From SIG307 sp045596385 (lineage in GTDB: Bacteria > Bacillota > Clostridia > Lachnospirales > Lachnospiraceae): a DNA stretch of 30,677 nucleotides. Position numbers and translations under genes: made by a program. The notes below the pieces were generated by a model. The model saw nothing but the letters and a program-made list of their open reading frames with translations, was not told the DNA's origin and searched no databases. The stretch lies in the NCBI GenBank assembly GCA_045596385.1, contig JAZOCC010000003.1, forward strand, positions 1 to 30,677, given 5' to 3'. Position 1 is the first letter of the stretch, and every line of letters begins with the position of its first letter. Of this stretch, positions 7,340 through 15,380 are shown one piece after another.

Positions 7340-10300
7340 ATGAACAAGAGAAAGTGCTTATGCCTTGTGCTGGCGTTATGCCTGGTATTCGGTCTGGTCG
7401 TACCGAACAACCTTTCCGCACAAGCAGCCACCCAAACCTACGACTTTAACGACATGTCCTACAGTACCTCCTACGGTACCGCTTACAGCGTGGACGAAGA
7501 CGGCGTACTGGAGCTCACTTTCGAGAGCCAGTATCAGGAAATCCGTTACACCTTCCCGGAACCGATTAATATGACGCTTTGCGACAGCATCACGGTTTCT
7601 GCGGAAGCAGCTGACAGTCTTGCATTTAAGCTTTATGATGACGCCGGTGAGGAAGTGTTTGTCGAGTACGGTTTTTCCGCTGACAAGAAGACCCTTCACA
7701 CCATGGCTCCTGTTTTAGACGGAACCGTAACCGAGTTCGGCGTAATGTTACTGGCAGAAGCCACCGACGTTACCGCAAAGCTCTATGAGATTTCGATTGA
7801 AATGATGTCTACCGAAATCAATTCCGGTACCACCACAACCACGTCTACCTATAATTTCAATGACATGCTCTACAGTACCTCTTACGGTACCGAATACAGC
7901 GTAAACGAAGACGGCGTATTGGACCTTTGCTTTGCGGAACAGTATCAGGAAATCCGCTACAGCTTCCCGGAAGCACTGAATATGACTCTTTGCGATAGTA
8001 TTACCATCTCTGCGGAAGCAGCTGACAGTCTTGCTTTCAAGCTTTATGATGATGCAGGTGAAGAAGTGTTTGTTGAGTACGGTTTTTCCGCTGACAAGAA
8101 GACCCTTCACACCATAACTCCGGTTTTAGACGGAACCGTTACCGAATTAGGTATTATGTTACTGGCAGAATCTACCGAAGTTACCGCAAAGCTCTACGAC
8201 ATCTCGGTAGTTATGAAGTCCGGTAGCACCGGTTCCGATACCAACGAAAACAAAACCACCTATACCTTCAACGATATGGCCTATAGCACCTCTTACGGTA
8301 CCGAGTATAGCGTAGACGAAGACGGTGCGTTACATCTTGTATTCGCAGAGCAGTATCAGGAAATCCGTTACAGCTTCCCGGAACCGCTTGATATGGCTCT
8401 TTGCACCGGAATCGCTGCTACCCTGGCTTCCGAGCATGATCTTGCGGTAAAGCTGTATGACATCGCCGGCGAAGAAGTATTCGTACAGTACGGCGTTTCC
8501 GCAGCAAGCAAAAAATCGTTCACCTTCGCTCCGGTTTTGGATTGCAAAGTAACCGACTTTGCAGTAATGCTTCTTACGGAGACCACAGACGCAGAAGCTG
8601 TGATTTATGATGTTACCGTAGATATGACTCCTGCTGAGGATTCTGCATTAACCGATACCTTATTAAGTACCTATGGTACTCTGTTCGGTCGTATCGGCAG
8701 CAGCGTATCCGTAAGTCAGCTGCAAAACAGCCGTACCCTGAATGCAATTACCAAAGAATTCAACAGCATCACGCTGGAAAACGATATGAAGCCGAGCGTG
8801 GTTCTCGGTTCCTCCGCTACTTTGATTACGGTTGAGGAAGCTGTTGAGCTCGGTTATTTCATTCCGGAAAATTATACCGACACCATGGTACCGAAGCTTA
8901 ACTTTAGTACCGTCGATACCGCAATGAAGATTTGTTCCGAAAACGGTCTGGGTATGCGTGGTCACACCTTAATCTGGCACAGCCAGACTCCGACCTGGTT
9001 ATTCCGTAGCAACTATGATGCTTCCGGTGATTACGTAAGCACCGATGTCATGGATGCCAGAATGGAATTTTTTGTAAAGTCCGTAATCAATCATGTATAC
9101 GACAGCAACTACGGTGATTGCGTCTATACCTGGGATGTTGTAAACGAATATCTCCATTCCTTTGACAAGAACTCCGAATGGAACGCTGTTTACGGCGAGA
9201 CCGGAACTACTCCTGAATTTGTAAAGAAGGCATTCCTGTTCGCTCACGAAGCACTCCTCAAGCAGGGTGTAAGAGACAAGGTTTCCTTACTTTATAATGA
9301 CTTCAACTCCTTTACCATCGTTAATGATATCATTGCTATGATAGAGTTTATCAATGCAGAAACACAGCTTTGTGACGGTATCGGTATGCAGGCTCATTTA
9401 AAGACTTCTTATCCGAGCATCTCCGACTTCTGCACTGCTTTAGAGGCATTCTGCAACACCGGTCTTGAGATTCAGTTTACCGAGTTTGACGTACAGAACA
9501 CCTCTGATACAGCGCAGGCTACCTACTGCTACAACTTAGCATCCGGTATACTGGATTGTTATAAAGCAGGCGGCAACATCACCGGTTTTACCGTTTGGGG
9601 CTTACATGACGGCGCATCCTGGAAATCGGACCAGAAGCCGACGTTACATTCCAAGCTCGGTACTCCGAAGGCATCCTACATTTCTATGCTTCAGGCGTAT
9701 ACAGATGCAGGCTACACCACCGAGGAAAATCCGACTGCTACTCCGGTTCCGACTGCTACTCCGGTTCCGACCGCTACTCCGGCTCCGACTGCTACCCCGG
9801 TTCCGACCGCAACTCCGGTTCCGACCGCAACTCCGGCTCCGACCGCAACTCCGGCTCCGGTTGCAAGTATCAGCGCTACCGTAAAGAACGCATATCATTG
9901 GGGCAACGGCGGACAAGTTGAGATTGAACTTACCAACAATGGTGCTTCTTTCACCGACAGCTGGACCGCAGAACTTGATTTAAATATCACCGGCGAGTTA
10001 ACCAATTCCTGGGGCGACGGTTTTGTTACCACCTTTGAGAACGGCCACGTTACGATTCAGAACCAGAGCTGGGTACCGGACTTCGAGACCGGAACCACAA
10101 AGACTGTTTATCTCCAGTATAACGGAAGCCTTCCGAATTTCGTAACTTGCACCCAGAAGGATACAGCTCTTGCAGCAAGTATCAATTACTTAAATCACTG
10201 GGGCAACGGCGGACAAATCGAGATTCTCCTTAACAATACGGGTGCGACACTTACCGACGGTTGGGAGACCGAGCTTACGATTAATCTGACCGGAACAATG

Positions 10301-10465
10301 ACCGGCACCTGGGGTGACGGATTTGTTACCTCTTACGATAACGGTCACATTGTAATCAAGAATCAGGATTGGGTACAGGCTTTTGAAACCGATACCACCA
10401 AGAGTGTGTACTTACAGTACGACGGTACTCTTCCGGTTATTGCAACAAACGCAACGGCACGTTAA
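7340..10465 (+). CDS. Secreted modular GH10 endo-1,4-beta-xylanase with three N-terminal repeats and two CBM2-like modules
   Basis: 1041 aa. A signal peptide (MNKRKCLCLVLALCLVFGLV, probable cleavage after AQA at 29) shows export. Three similar ~123-aa beta-rich modules follow (about 33-155, 170-292, 307-429), probably carbohydrate-binding; family not assigned (CBM22 or CBM86 are candidates). The GH10 barrel spans ~437-789: acid/base Glu603 in WDVVNE, nucleophile Glu715 in QFTEFD, and GHTLIWHSQTP (541-551). A linker of seven PTATPV/PTATPA units (798-839) leads to two CBM2-like modules (842-931, 944-1033), each with HWGNGG and conserved tryptophans. No sortase, S-layer or dockerin signal is present, so the enzyme should be released or held by its binding modules. 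The ATG at 7340 fits the signal peptide; its ribosome site is weak (purine-rich, no clear AGGAGG). Own promoter and terminator. Confidence 0.93.
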   Translation: MNKRKCLCLVLALCLVFGLVVPNNLSAQAATQTYDFNDMSYSTSYGTAYSVDEDGVLELTFESQYQEIRYTFPEPINMTLCDSITVSAEAADSLAFKLYDDAGEEVFVEYGFSADKKTLHTMAPVLDGTVTEFGVMLLAEATDVTAKLYEISIEMMSTEINSGTTTTTSTYNFNDMLYSTSYGTEYSVNEDGVLDLCFAEQYQEIRYSFPEALNMTLCDSITISAEAADSLAFKLYDDAGEEVFVEYGFSADKKTLHTITPVLDGTVTELGIMLLAESTEVTAKLYDISVVMKSGSTGSDTNENKTTYTFNDMAYSTSYGTEYSVDEDGALHLVFAEQYQEIRYSFPEPLDMALCTGIAATLASEHDLAVKLYDIAGEEVFVQYGVSAASKKSFTFAPVLDCKVTDFAVMLLTETTDAEAVIYDVTVDMTPAEDSALTDTLLSTYGTLFGRIGSSVSVSQLQNSRTLNAITKEFNSITLENDMKPSVVLGSSATLITVEEAVELGYFIPENYTDTMVPKLNFSTVDTAMKICSENGLGMRGHTLIWHSQTPTWLFRSNYDASGDYVSTDVMDARMEFFVKSVINHVYDSNYGDCVYTWDVVNEYLHSFDKNSEWNAVYGETGTTPEFVKKAFLFAHEALLKQGVRDKVSLLYNDFNSFTIVNDIIAMIEFINAETQLCDGIGMQAHLKTSYPSISDFCTALEAFCNTGLEIQFTEFDVQNTSDTAQATYCYNLASGILDCYKAGGNITGFTVWGLHDGASWKSDQKPTLHSKLGTPKASYISMLQAYTDAGYTTEENPTATPVPTATPVPTATPAPTATPVPTATPVPTATPAPTATPAPVASISATVKNAYHWGNGGQVEIELTNNGASFTDSWTAELDLNITGELTNSWGDGFVTTFENGHVTIQNQSWVPDFETGTTKTVYLQYNGSLPNFVTCTQKDTALAASINYLNHWGNGGQIEILLNNTGATLTDGWETELTINLTGTMTGTWGDGFVTSYDNGHIVIKNQDWVQAFETDTTKSVYLQYDGTLPVIATNATAR
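7436..8626 (+). repeat. Three intragenic repeats encoding the N-terminal xylanase modules
   Basis: Copies lie at about 7436-7804, 7847-8215 and 8258-8626. Copies 1 and 2 are nearly identical over long stretches, including the segment beginning GCTGACAGTCTTGC; copy 3 has diverged, especially around the aspartate-rich motif. This indicates a recent duplication or gene conversion between copies 1 and 2. Confidence 0.9.
9731..9858 (+). repeat. 18-bp tandem repeat encoding the Pro/Thr linker
   Basis: Seven units of the type CCGACTGCTACTCCGGTT, differing at a few third positions and at Val/Ala codons, encode PTATP(V/A). Such repeats change copy number easily, so linker length may vary among strains. 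Confidence 0.9.
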
Positions 10466-10501
10466 GTATCATAGCTTAACATAACTTTCCTATAGCGAAA
10501 A

Positions 10502-10532
10502 AAAGGACAGGGCAATCACTGCTCTGTCCTTT
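10502..10532. terminator. Bidirectional terminator between the xylanase and the U32-like gene
   Basis: AAAGGACAGGGCA pairs with TGCTCTGTCCTTT (one G-T pair) around an ATCAC loop. It is followed by TTCTTATT on the plus strand and by a run of seven T on the minus strand, so it can serve both convergent genes. Confidence 0.88.
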
Positions 10533-10599
10533 CTTATTATTGTGTGTTTTCTAACTATTTGCTTTGTTACAAAACCGACTTTGTTGCAACTAAAATCAC

Positions 10600-11535
10600 C
10601 TACGGCATATTTACCTGGATAATCTTTAACTGCTCCATTCTGTCATACAGCATGAAGCGTACCTTTCCCTGATATTCCGGCTTAATCATATAGTGACAAT
10701 AAATCTCAATCACATTAAAGATGCTGTCGGTACGTCCTTCCAACTTAAAGTGCTTAAAGCCCATCGGAACATATTTCTCCCAAATCGCCTCCGGAGACAC
10801 ATAATTACAGGAATCCGTAATAGAATACATGTTACGACCACCCTTACAGCCCTTGAAATCCCACGGCTTCAATGCTACCGGCTCTCCGGTCGGATTTTGC
10901 ATACTCTTGGCAATGGTCTTCTGGTTCTCCGAAATCAGCCTGTAGTGAGCCGCTCTGGCCGGACAATTCGGTGCGCAAAGCGCATTTACCAAAATCTCAC
11001 ACCGCTCCTTATCCTTAATCTTCTCTAACTCATCAAACTTGTTGTTCATGTTGTAATCCAGCACAACCATGGCATAATCCTTTTCCAGCTCGGCATTGAC
11101 CCCCTCTACCCCCTTGATACACTTACAGGTAGAACTGATAATGTGCATCTTCGGATAGTTTTTGCGCACATACTCCTCCAACAGCGGGGATACAAGAATA
11201 ACGCCGTTCATTCCGTTGTGTGCCGCCTGCAAACAATAATTACAAAACGGGTCCGACAAATCCTCTTCTTCAATCAACACATTGGTATATGTATATCTGA
11301 CCTGTACTCCCAAGTCATTCATGGTTTTGATACAGGTATTGATAAACTTCTCATCACACATATCCGGTCTTGAATTTCTTCCGCCGTTCCACAAAGACGT
11401 CGGAAACTCTCCGAAGCAGGCACCGATATTCACCCCTTCTCTGAAAAACTCCGGGTGATCCTTCCACAAACGGATAAACGTAACGTTTATCGGGTAATTT
11501 CTGCGCAATCCCGGCAGAAAGAAATTAACTTCCAT
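10600..11535 (-). CDS. TIM-barrel-like protein with a cysteine cluster, possibly related to peptidase family U32
   Basis: 311 aa from the ATG at 11535 (GAGGAGG 6 nt upstream). No signal peptide or membrane helix. The order of strands (GVILVSPL, HIISSTCK, YAMVVLDY, CEILVNALC) and the cysteines Cys187-x3-Cys191 in ALCAPNCPARAAHYR, with further Cys230 and Cys243, recall the U32 family, whose members UbiV and UbiU carry a 4Fe-4S cluster. The cysteines are seen; the cluster and the family are inference. It stands alone behind a near-consensus promoter and is divergent from the MFS gene. No enzymatic function is proposed. Seventeen cysteines or so in 311 residues suit an anaerobe and a metal or Fe-S protein. 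Confidence 0.75.
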   Translation of the reverse strand: MEVNFFLPGLRRNYPINVTFIRLWKDHPEFFREGVNIGACFGEFPTSLWNGGRNSRPDMCDEKFINTCIKTMNDLGVQVRYTYTNVLIEEEDLSDPFCNYCLQAAHNGMNGVILVSPLLEEYVRKNYPKMHIISSTCKCIKGVEGVNAELEKDYAMVVLDYNMNNKFDELEKIKDKERCEILVNALCAPNCPARAAHYRLISENQKTIAKSMQNPTGEPVALKPWDFKGCKGGRNMYSITDSCNYVSPEAIWEKYVPMGFKHFKLEGRTDSIFNVIEIYCHYMIKPEYQGKVRFMLYDRMEQLKIIQVNMP

Positions 11536-11603
11536 TGGAAACCTCCTCAACTCTATGACATCATATTATTTTCGACATAGAAACTATATTTTTGCACAGT
11601 ATT

Positions 11604-11632
11604 ATCATACATCGAAACCGTAGTGTTGTCAA
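11604..11632 (-). promoter_or_regulatory. Near-consensus promoter of the U32-like gene
   Basis: Minus strand: -35 TTGACA (11627-11632, perfect), 17-nt spacer, -10 TATGAT (11604-11609). The strongest sigma-A match in the window; leader about 62 nt. Confidence 0.8.
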
Positions 11633-11646
11633 ATGGATAATACATC

Positions 11647-11675
11647 TGGACTTTTTCACCGAAACATAGTAAAAT
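11647..11675 (+). promoter_or_regulatory. Promoter of the MFS transporter gene
   Basis: -35 TGGACT (11647-11652), 17-nt spacer, -10 TAAAAT (11670-11675); leader about 30 nt. It is divergent from the U32-like promoter, whose -35 lies 14 nt away. Confidence 0.55.
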
Positions 11676-11711
11676 ACATCTTTGTGGGACTAAATATTTG
11701 GAGGTTTACCA

Positions 11712-12935
11712 ATGAATAAATCGAATTCTAATCTCTCTGTGCGTTGGTTCTATCTGGCGGTAGGTGTGGTTGCTATGCTGTTTGCCGGTGTACTGTATGC
11801 ATGGTCTATTTTAAAGTCACCTTTGTCCACCGAATTCGGATGGGGTGCATCGGAACTTGCCCTGAACTTCACTCTGGCCATGAGCTTTTTCTGCATCGGA
11901 GGTCTCTTGGGCGCTCAGCTTTCCAAACGTGCCGGATTCCGGATTGCTCTCATCATTGCCGGTATTCTATCCGCAGCGGGCTTTCTCCTAACGGCTGCTC
12001 TTCGTGATACCTCTATTGTAATGTTATATCTCAGTTACGGTGTTCTGGCCGGTCTTGGTATCGGTATTGCCTACAATGTACTCATTGCCACCGTCAGTGC
12101 TTGGTTCCCGGACAAAAAGGGGCTTTGCTCCGGTTGTTTAATGATGGGGTTCGGTGCTTCCGCACTGATTCTGGGTAATGCAGCCGATGCACTTTTTAAA
12201 AGCACCCTCGGCTGGCGCTCCACCTATGTAATTCTTGGTATTTCCATCTGTGTCGTTTTGATTTTGGCTGCTCTTTTCTTACGGAAACCGAGTCAGGAAA
12301 CAATTCTTCCTCAGCCTAAAGTTACAAAAGCTACCGGTACGGAGGACTTTGACCGACAAGACTATACCTCCCGTCAAATGCTTTGTCGTCCATCCTTCTG
12401 GATGGCCTTTGTCTGCATTTCCTTCCTGGCTGCCGTTGGAAGCTCGGTCATCAGCTTTGCCAAAGACCTGGCTTTGTCCGTGGATGCTCCGGAATCACTA
12501 GCTGTCTCTTTGGTAGGAGTACTGTCTATCTGCAACGGCATCGGTCGCATCCTTACCGGCGCGCTCTTTGATTCCATCGGCCGCCGTAAAACCATGCTGT
12601 GTGCCAATGCGCTTACCATCTGCGCAGCCGGTGTTACACTGTTAGCCGTATCCATCGGGTCCCTGCCGCTTTGCATTGCAGGTTTGTGCCTGACCGGCAT
12701 GTCTTACGGTGCCTGTCCGACCATTACAGCCGCATTCACCTCCTCCTTCTTTGGCATGAAATACTTCTCTACCAACATGGCCCTCATGACCTTTACCGTC
12801 ATGGGCGGTTCTCTCATTGCAACCGTGTCAAACAAGGTTCTTGAGGTTACCGGTGGATATACCGCTACGTTTATGATGCTGCTGGCCCTGACTGCTGTTG
12901 CTCTGGTTTTGAACCTTTTTATTCGCAGACCGTGA
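11712..12935 (+). CDS. MFS transporter of the oxalate/formate antiporter (OFA) family
   Basis: 407 aa with about 12 hydrophobic helices in two halves separated by a charged loop near residues 190-220. The first helix with GVLYAWSILKSPLS (26-39) and the following FGW are characteristic of the OFA family (OxlT, YhjX), which moves small carboxylates such as oxalate, formate, pyruvate or lactate. The second half has the usual GRILTGALFDSIGRRKTM loop. The start is supported by TTTGGAGG 7 nt upstream. It has its own promoter and ends at a hairpin shared with the convergent peroxiredoxin gene. The substrate is not deducible; a fermentation acid is likely in this kind of organism. Confidence 0.88.
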   Translation: MNKSNSNLSVRWFYLAVGVVAMLFAGVLYAWSILKSPLSTEFGWGASELALNFTLAMSFFCIGGLLGAQLSKRAGFRIALIIAGILSAAGFLLTAALRDTSIVMLYLSYGVLAGLGIGIAYNVLIATVSAWFPDKKGLCSGCLMMGFGASALILGNAADALFKSTLGWRSTYVILGISICVVLILAALFLRKPSQETILPQPKVTKATGTEDFDRQDYTSRQMLCRPSFWMAFVCISFLAAVGSSVISFAKDLALSVDAPESLAVSLVGVLSICNGIGRILTGALFDSIGRRKTMLCANALTICAAGVTLLAVSIGSLPLCIAGLCLTGMSYGACPTITAAFTSSFFGMKYFSTNMALMTFTVMGGSLIATVSNKVLEVTGGYTATFMMLLALTAVALVLNLFIRRP

Positions 12936-12954
12936 TCCGCTTCTGCCGATAAAT

Positions 12955-12994
12955 AATGCAGGTGGTTGCCGTACAACAAACAACCACCTGCATT
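12955..12994. terminator. Hairpin terminator between the MFS and peroxiredoxin genes
   Basis: A 14-bp perfect stem (AATGCAGGTGGTTG with its complement at 12981-12994) around a 12-nt loop lies between two convergent genes. The T tracts on both sides are weak, so efficiency is uncertain. Confidence 0.7.
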
Positions 12995-13046
12995 TCGTGC
13001 TTTTCCTATTAATTCGTATCCTCTTAAACAAAGAATTCTCGATACT

Positions 13047-13502
13047 TTATTCCAATTCCTGCAGCATGTTTTCCGGATCCTCTGCTGCTTTCACCTTATC
13101 ATTTGCTTTCACAATAACTCCCTTCTCATCAATCAGATAGGTTGTTCTTACAACTCCCATAGAAACCTTACCGTAATTTTTCTTTTCCTTCCATACATCA
13201 TACGCCTCAATTACGTTCCGTTCCGGATCTGCCAAAAGAGTGAATACCAATCCGTATTTTTCCGCAAACTTCTTATGGGAAGCCACGGAATCCTTACTGA
13301 TTCCGTGGACAACCGCTCCTTTCTCCGTAAACTGCGGATATCGTTCGGAAAATCCACATGCTTGCTTTGTGCAGCCCGGTGTACTATCCTTCGGATAAAA
13401 ATACAGAATAACCTTTTTTCCGAAATAATCACTTAACTTATGCAACGTTCCATCCTGATCAGGCAACGCAAAATCAGGTGCTTTTGTTCCTACTTCTAAC
13501 AT
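13047..13502 (-). CDS. bcp: Thioredoxin-dependent peroxiredoxin, Bcp/PrxQ type
   Basis: 151 aa, the usual size of Bcp. The AhpC/TSA fold motif YPKDSTPGCTKQACGF holds the peroxidatic Cys44 and, five residues on, the resolving Cys49; this spacing is typical of the atypical 2-Cys PrxQ group, in which an intramolecular disulfide forms and thioredoxin reduces it. Thr41 and Arg119 complete the active site. It reduces hydrogen peroxide and organic peroxides in the cytoplasm, a common oxygen defence in anaerobes. The ATG at 13502 was chosen because AAGAGG lies 6 nt upstream; an in-frame start eight codons earlier has none. Single-gene unit. Confidence 0.93.
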   Translation of the reverse strand: MLEVGTKAPDFALPDQDGTLHKLSDYFGKKVILYFYPKDSTPGCTKQACGFSERYPQFTEKGAVVHGISKDSVASHKKFAEKYGLVFTLLADPERNVIEAYDVWKEKKNYGKVSMGVVRTTYLIDEKGVIVKANDKVKAAEDPENMLQELE

Positions 13503-13553
13503 ACGATACCTCTTCTTTCTTAGCAATGCGTAAAATTCAAATATTACAGTCTT

Positions 13554-13583
13554 ATTGTATCACATAAACATAACCACAAACAA
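13554..13583 (-). promoter_or_regulatory. Possible promoter of the peroxiredoxin gene
   Basis: Minus strand: -35 TTGTTT (13578-13583), 18-nt spacer, extended -10 TG-A-TACAAT (13554-13559). The -35 is weak. Confidence 0.42.
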
Positions 13584-13596
13584 GGAAAAGTTGTTG

Positions 13597-13688
13597 GAGA
13601 GTCAAGTACTTGGTCATTCTCTCAGAAGCCGTGTATTATGCAGTTTCCAGAGCTTTTGTTTTTGGCGTACCCGGTTATACCCCAGTTT
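13597..13688 (+). repeat. Left copy of a ~92-bp imperfect direct repeat
   Basis: By hand alignment about 77 of 93 columns match the copy at 15381-15473, same orientation (shared blocks: CTCAGAAGCC, TGTATTATGC, CTTTTGTTTTTG, ACCCCAGTTT). The two copies bracket the AAA_14/DUF4143 gene and the structured element after it. Similarity stops abruptly at both ends. Both copies also keep an open frame of the type YLV..SEA.YYAVS.(A/T)FVF, so they could be remnants of a coding sequence. Confidence 0.85.
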
Positions 13689-13767
13689 TAATTGAAGTCC
13701 ACTTTTGTCACTTTTTGTTTTTTCAATATAAACATGTTTATCATTGAGCTCTTTTTAAACGCACTTA

Positions 13768-13852
13768 AATCTTTCACAAAAGGATATTTATTCCATTTTT
13801 ACGAACAATAATCTTTCACAAAATCTTGCTTTTATTGTTTTTGCGAAAGATT
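13768..13852 (+). promoter_or_regulatory. Three-copy operator-like motif upstream of the ATPase gene
   Basis: AATCTTTCACAAAA occurs at 13768-13781 and 13810-13823, and in inverted form TTTTGCGAAAGATT at 13839-13852 (one mismatch). Copies 2 and 3 form an inverted repeat. The last copy ends 4 nt before the -35 of the gene's promoter, a position suited to a repressor or activator. The binding protein is not known. Confidence 0.6.
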
Positions 13853-13855
13853 AAC

Positions 13856-13884
13856 TTGCATTTTTATCTCTATTCGGATATAAT
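13856..13884 (+). promoter_or_regulatory. Promoter of the AAA_14/DUF4143 gene
   Basis: -35 TTGCAT (13856-13861), 17-nt spacer, perfect -10 TATAAT (13879-13884). Transcription should start near 13891, leaving a leader of only about 19 nt that carries AAAGGAG. Confidence 0.7.
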
Positions 13885-13909
13885 ATACACATAGAAAGGA
13901 GTTGACAAC

Positions 13910-15130
13910 ATGAAATTAAAACGAGAACTCTACCTTAAACAGATCAGACCTTTTTACGAGTCCGATATAATAAAAGTCATCACCGGAGTACGTCGCGCCG
14001 GCAAATCCGTTTTACTTAAGACCATCACAGAGGAACTTAACGAAAACGGAATAGATGACAGTCATATCATTTATCTTAATCTGGAAGATTTGGATTACGA
14101 ATATATTGAAAATGCTTCCGATTTAAATAAAGAGATTAAAGCACGTATCCGGGACAACGAAAAGTACTATCTGTTCCTTGACGAAATTCAACATATCACT
14201 GAATTTGAAAAGGCTTTGGCTTCCTTTCGGGCAACCTTAAACACTTCCATTTTCGTTACCGGAAGTAACTCCACGCTTCTCTCCGGAGAGTTGGCAACCT
14301 TGTTGACCGGTCGCACCGTAGAATTCGAAGTATTACCATTTTCCTTCGGCGAGTTAAAAGAATATCTGGAAATAAATAATAAACCTTTTTCAGAGGATTT
14401 ATTCTACGATTATCTTAAGTGGGGCGGTTTCCCTTTACGTTTTGATTATGCCGACGAGTCTGCAACCCGTCGTTATCTGGAAAACCTTTATGAAAGCATC
14501 GTAAATCGCGACATCGTAAAGAAAGCAAGAAATCTTGACAAGAAACAGTTCATGGATATTTCCTTATACATTCTCGCCAATGCCGGTAAAGAATTTTCTG
14601 CAGATAATATCTGTACCTATTATGAGCAACAAAACAATAAAGTCCTTACAAGCAGGACAGTATATAACTACTTGGATAAAATGAAAAAGGCCTTCTTGAT
14701 TCATGGCGTATCCCGCTACAACATTGTAGGAAAGGCGGCATTGAAAAATCGTGAAAAATATTATGCTGTGGATATGGGCTTCCGGACCATCAACACAAAT
14801 ACGATCAACTTTGAAGATACCTTTTTCTTAGAAAACATTATTTATAACGAACTTCTTTCCCGAGGTTACAATGTATTTACCGGAAAGACCTACAAAGGCG
14901 AAATCGATTTTGTTGCCATCAAAAACGGTAAGAAATGCTTCCTTCAGGTTTCTTACCTCCTTGCATCTGCTGAAACCATAAAACGTGAATTCGGTGCTTA
15001 TGACAAAATCACAGATGCATCTCCGAAATATGTGCTCTCCCTTGATAAAATCGATATGAGCCAAAACGGAATCATCCATATGAATATTTTAGATTTTCTT
15101 CTGAATAAAAAAGATTTAATTCTCACATAA
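13910..15130 (+). CDS. AAA_14 / DUF4143 family ATPase
   Basis: 406 aa. The N-terminal P-loop ATPase (about 1-160) has Walker A GVRRAGKSVLL (26-36), Walker B YLFLDEIQ and a sensor-like FVTGSNSTLLS. The C-terminal DUF4143 part contains a winged-helix-like stretch and ends in a PD-(D/E)xK-nuclease-like core: GEIDFVAIKNGKKCFLQVSY. Proteins of this architecture are numerous in gut anaerobes, usually as solitary genes, and their role is not established. No signal peptide or membrane helix. AAAGGAG lies 8 nt before the ATG. The gene is unusually set: operator-like repeats upstream, a GC-rich structured element and strong terminator downstream, and direct repeats bounding the whole, which suggests recent insertion as a cassette. 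Confidence 0.9.
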   Translation: MKLKRELYLKQIRPFYESDIIKVITGVRRAGKSVLLKTITEELNENGIDDSHIIYLNLEDLDYEYIENASDLNKEIKARIRDNEKYYLFLDEIQHITEFEKALASFRATLNTSIFVTGSNSTLLSGELATLLTGRTVEFEVLPFSFGELKEYLEINNKPFSEDLFYDYLKWGGFPLRFDYADESATRRYLENLYESIVNRDIVKKARNLDKKQFMDISLYILANAGKEFSADNICTYYEQQNNKVLTSRTVYNYLDKMKKAFLIHGVSRYNIVGKAALKNREKYYAVDMGFRTINTNTINFEDTFFLENIIYNELLSRGYNVFTGKTYKGEIDFVAIKNGKKCFLQVSYLLASAETIKREFGAYDKITDASPKYVLSLDKIDMSQNGIIHMNILDFLLNKKDLILT

Positions 15131-15132
15131 TG

Positions 15133-15300
15133 TCGTATGAACAGCCTTATCGGAGAGTCGGTCTCCGCTTCGCGACCGTCGGCGCATTACCGAGGTCCAC
15201 TGGACCTCGTGCGGTCTCGCCTGCCGGCTCGGTCCGCGCTAGACGCTCCCCACTGGGGAGCAGCGCGCCCTGCCAAAAGCAGAGCTTTCGGACCATACGA
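15133..15300. other. GC-rich, highly structured element (candidate MITE or structured RNA)
   Basis: The ends pair (TCGTATG at 15133-15139 with CATACGA at 15294-15300). Between them lie GGAGA/TCTCC (15152-15166), CGAGGTCCA/TGGACCTCG with a 1-nt loop (15191-15209), a long stem CGCGCT...GCTCCCC/GGGGAGC...AGCGCG (15235-15267) and CTGC/GCAG (15270-15282). The base composition is clearly richer in GC than the surroundings. Short frames across it look like shadows of structure, not genes. From memory, similar sequences recur in Lachnospiraceae genomes; this could not be checked. Strand is undetermined because the structure is nearly symmetric. Confidence 0.6.
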
Positions 15301-15324
15301 ATATCAACTCTTTTCAGATAAACA

Positions 15325-15368
15325 AAAGAAAGGTCCGACAGAGCTAACGCTCTGTCAGACCTTTCTTT
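15325..15368. terminator. Strong bidirectional terminator between the ATPase and plsY
   Basis: AAAGAAAGGTC and GACAGAGC pair with GCTCTGTC and GACCTTTCTTT (19 bp, one mismatch, TAAC loop). T-rich tails occur on both strands, so it can end both the ATPase transcript and the plsY operon. Confidence 0.88.
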
Positions 15369-15380
15369 TATGGACCTGAG

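Noticed and set aside
9644..9916. Minus-strand Arg/Ser-rich open frame opposite the xylanase linker
   Set aside because: It is a mirror of the 18-bp tandem repeat and has no ribosome site or recognisable domain.
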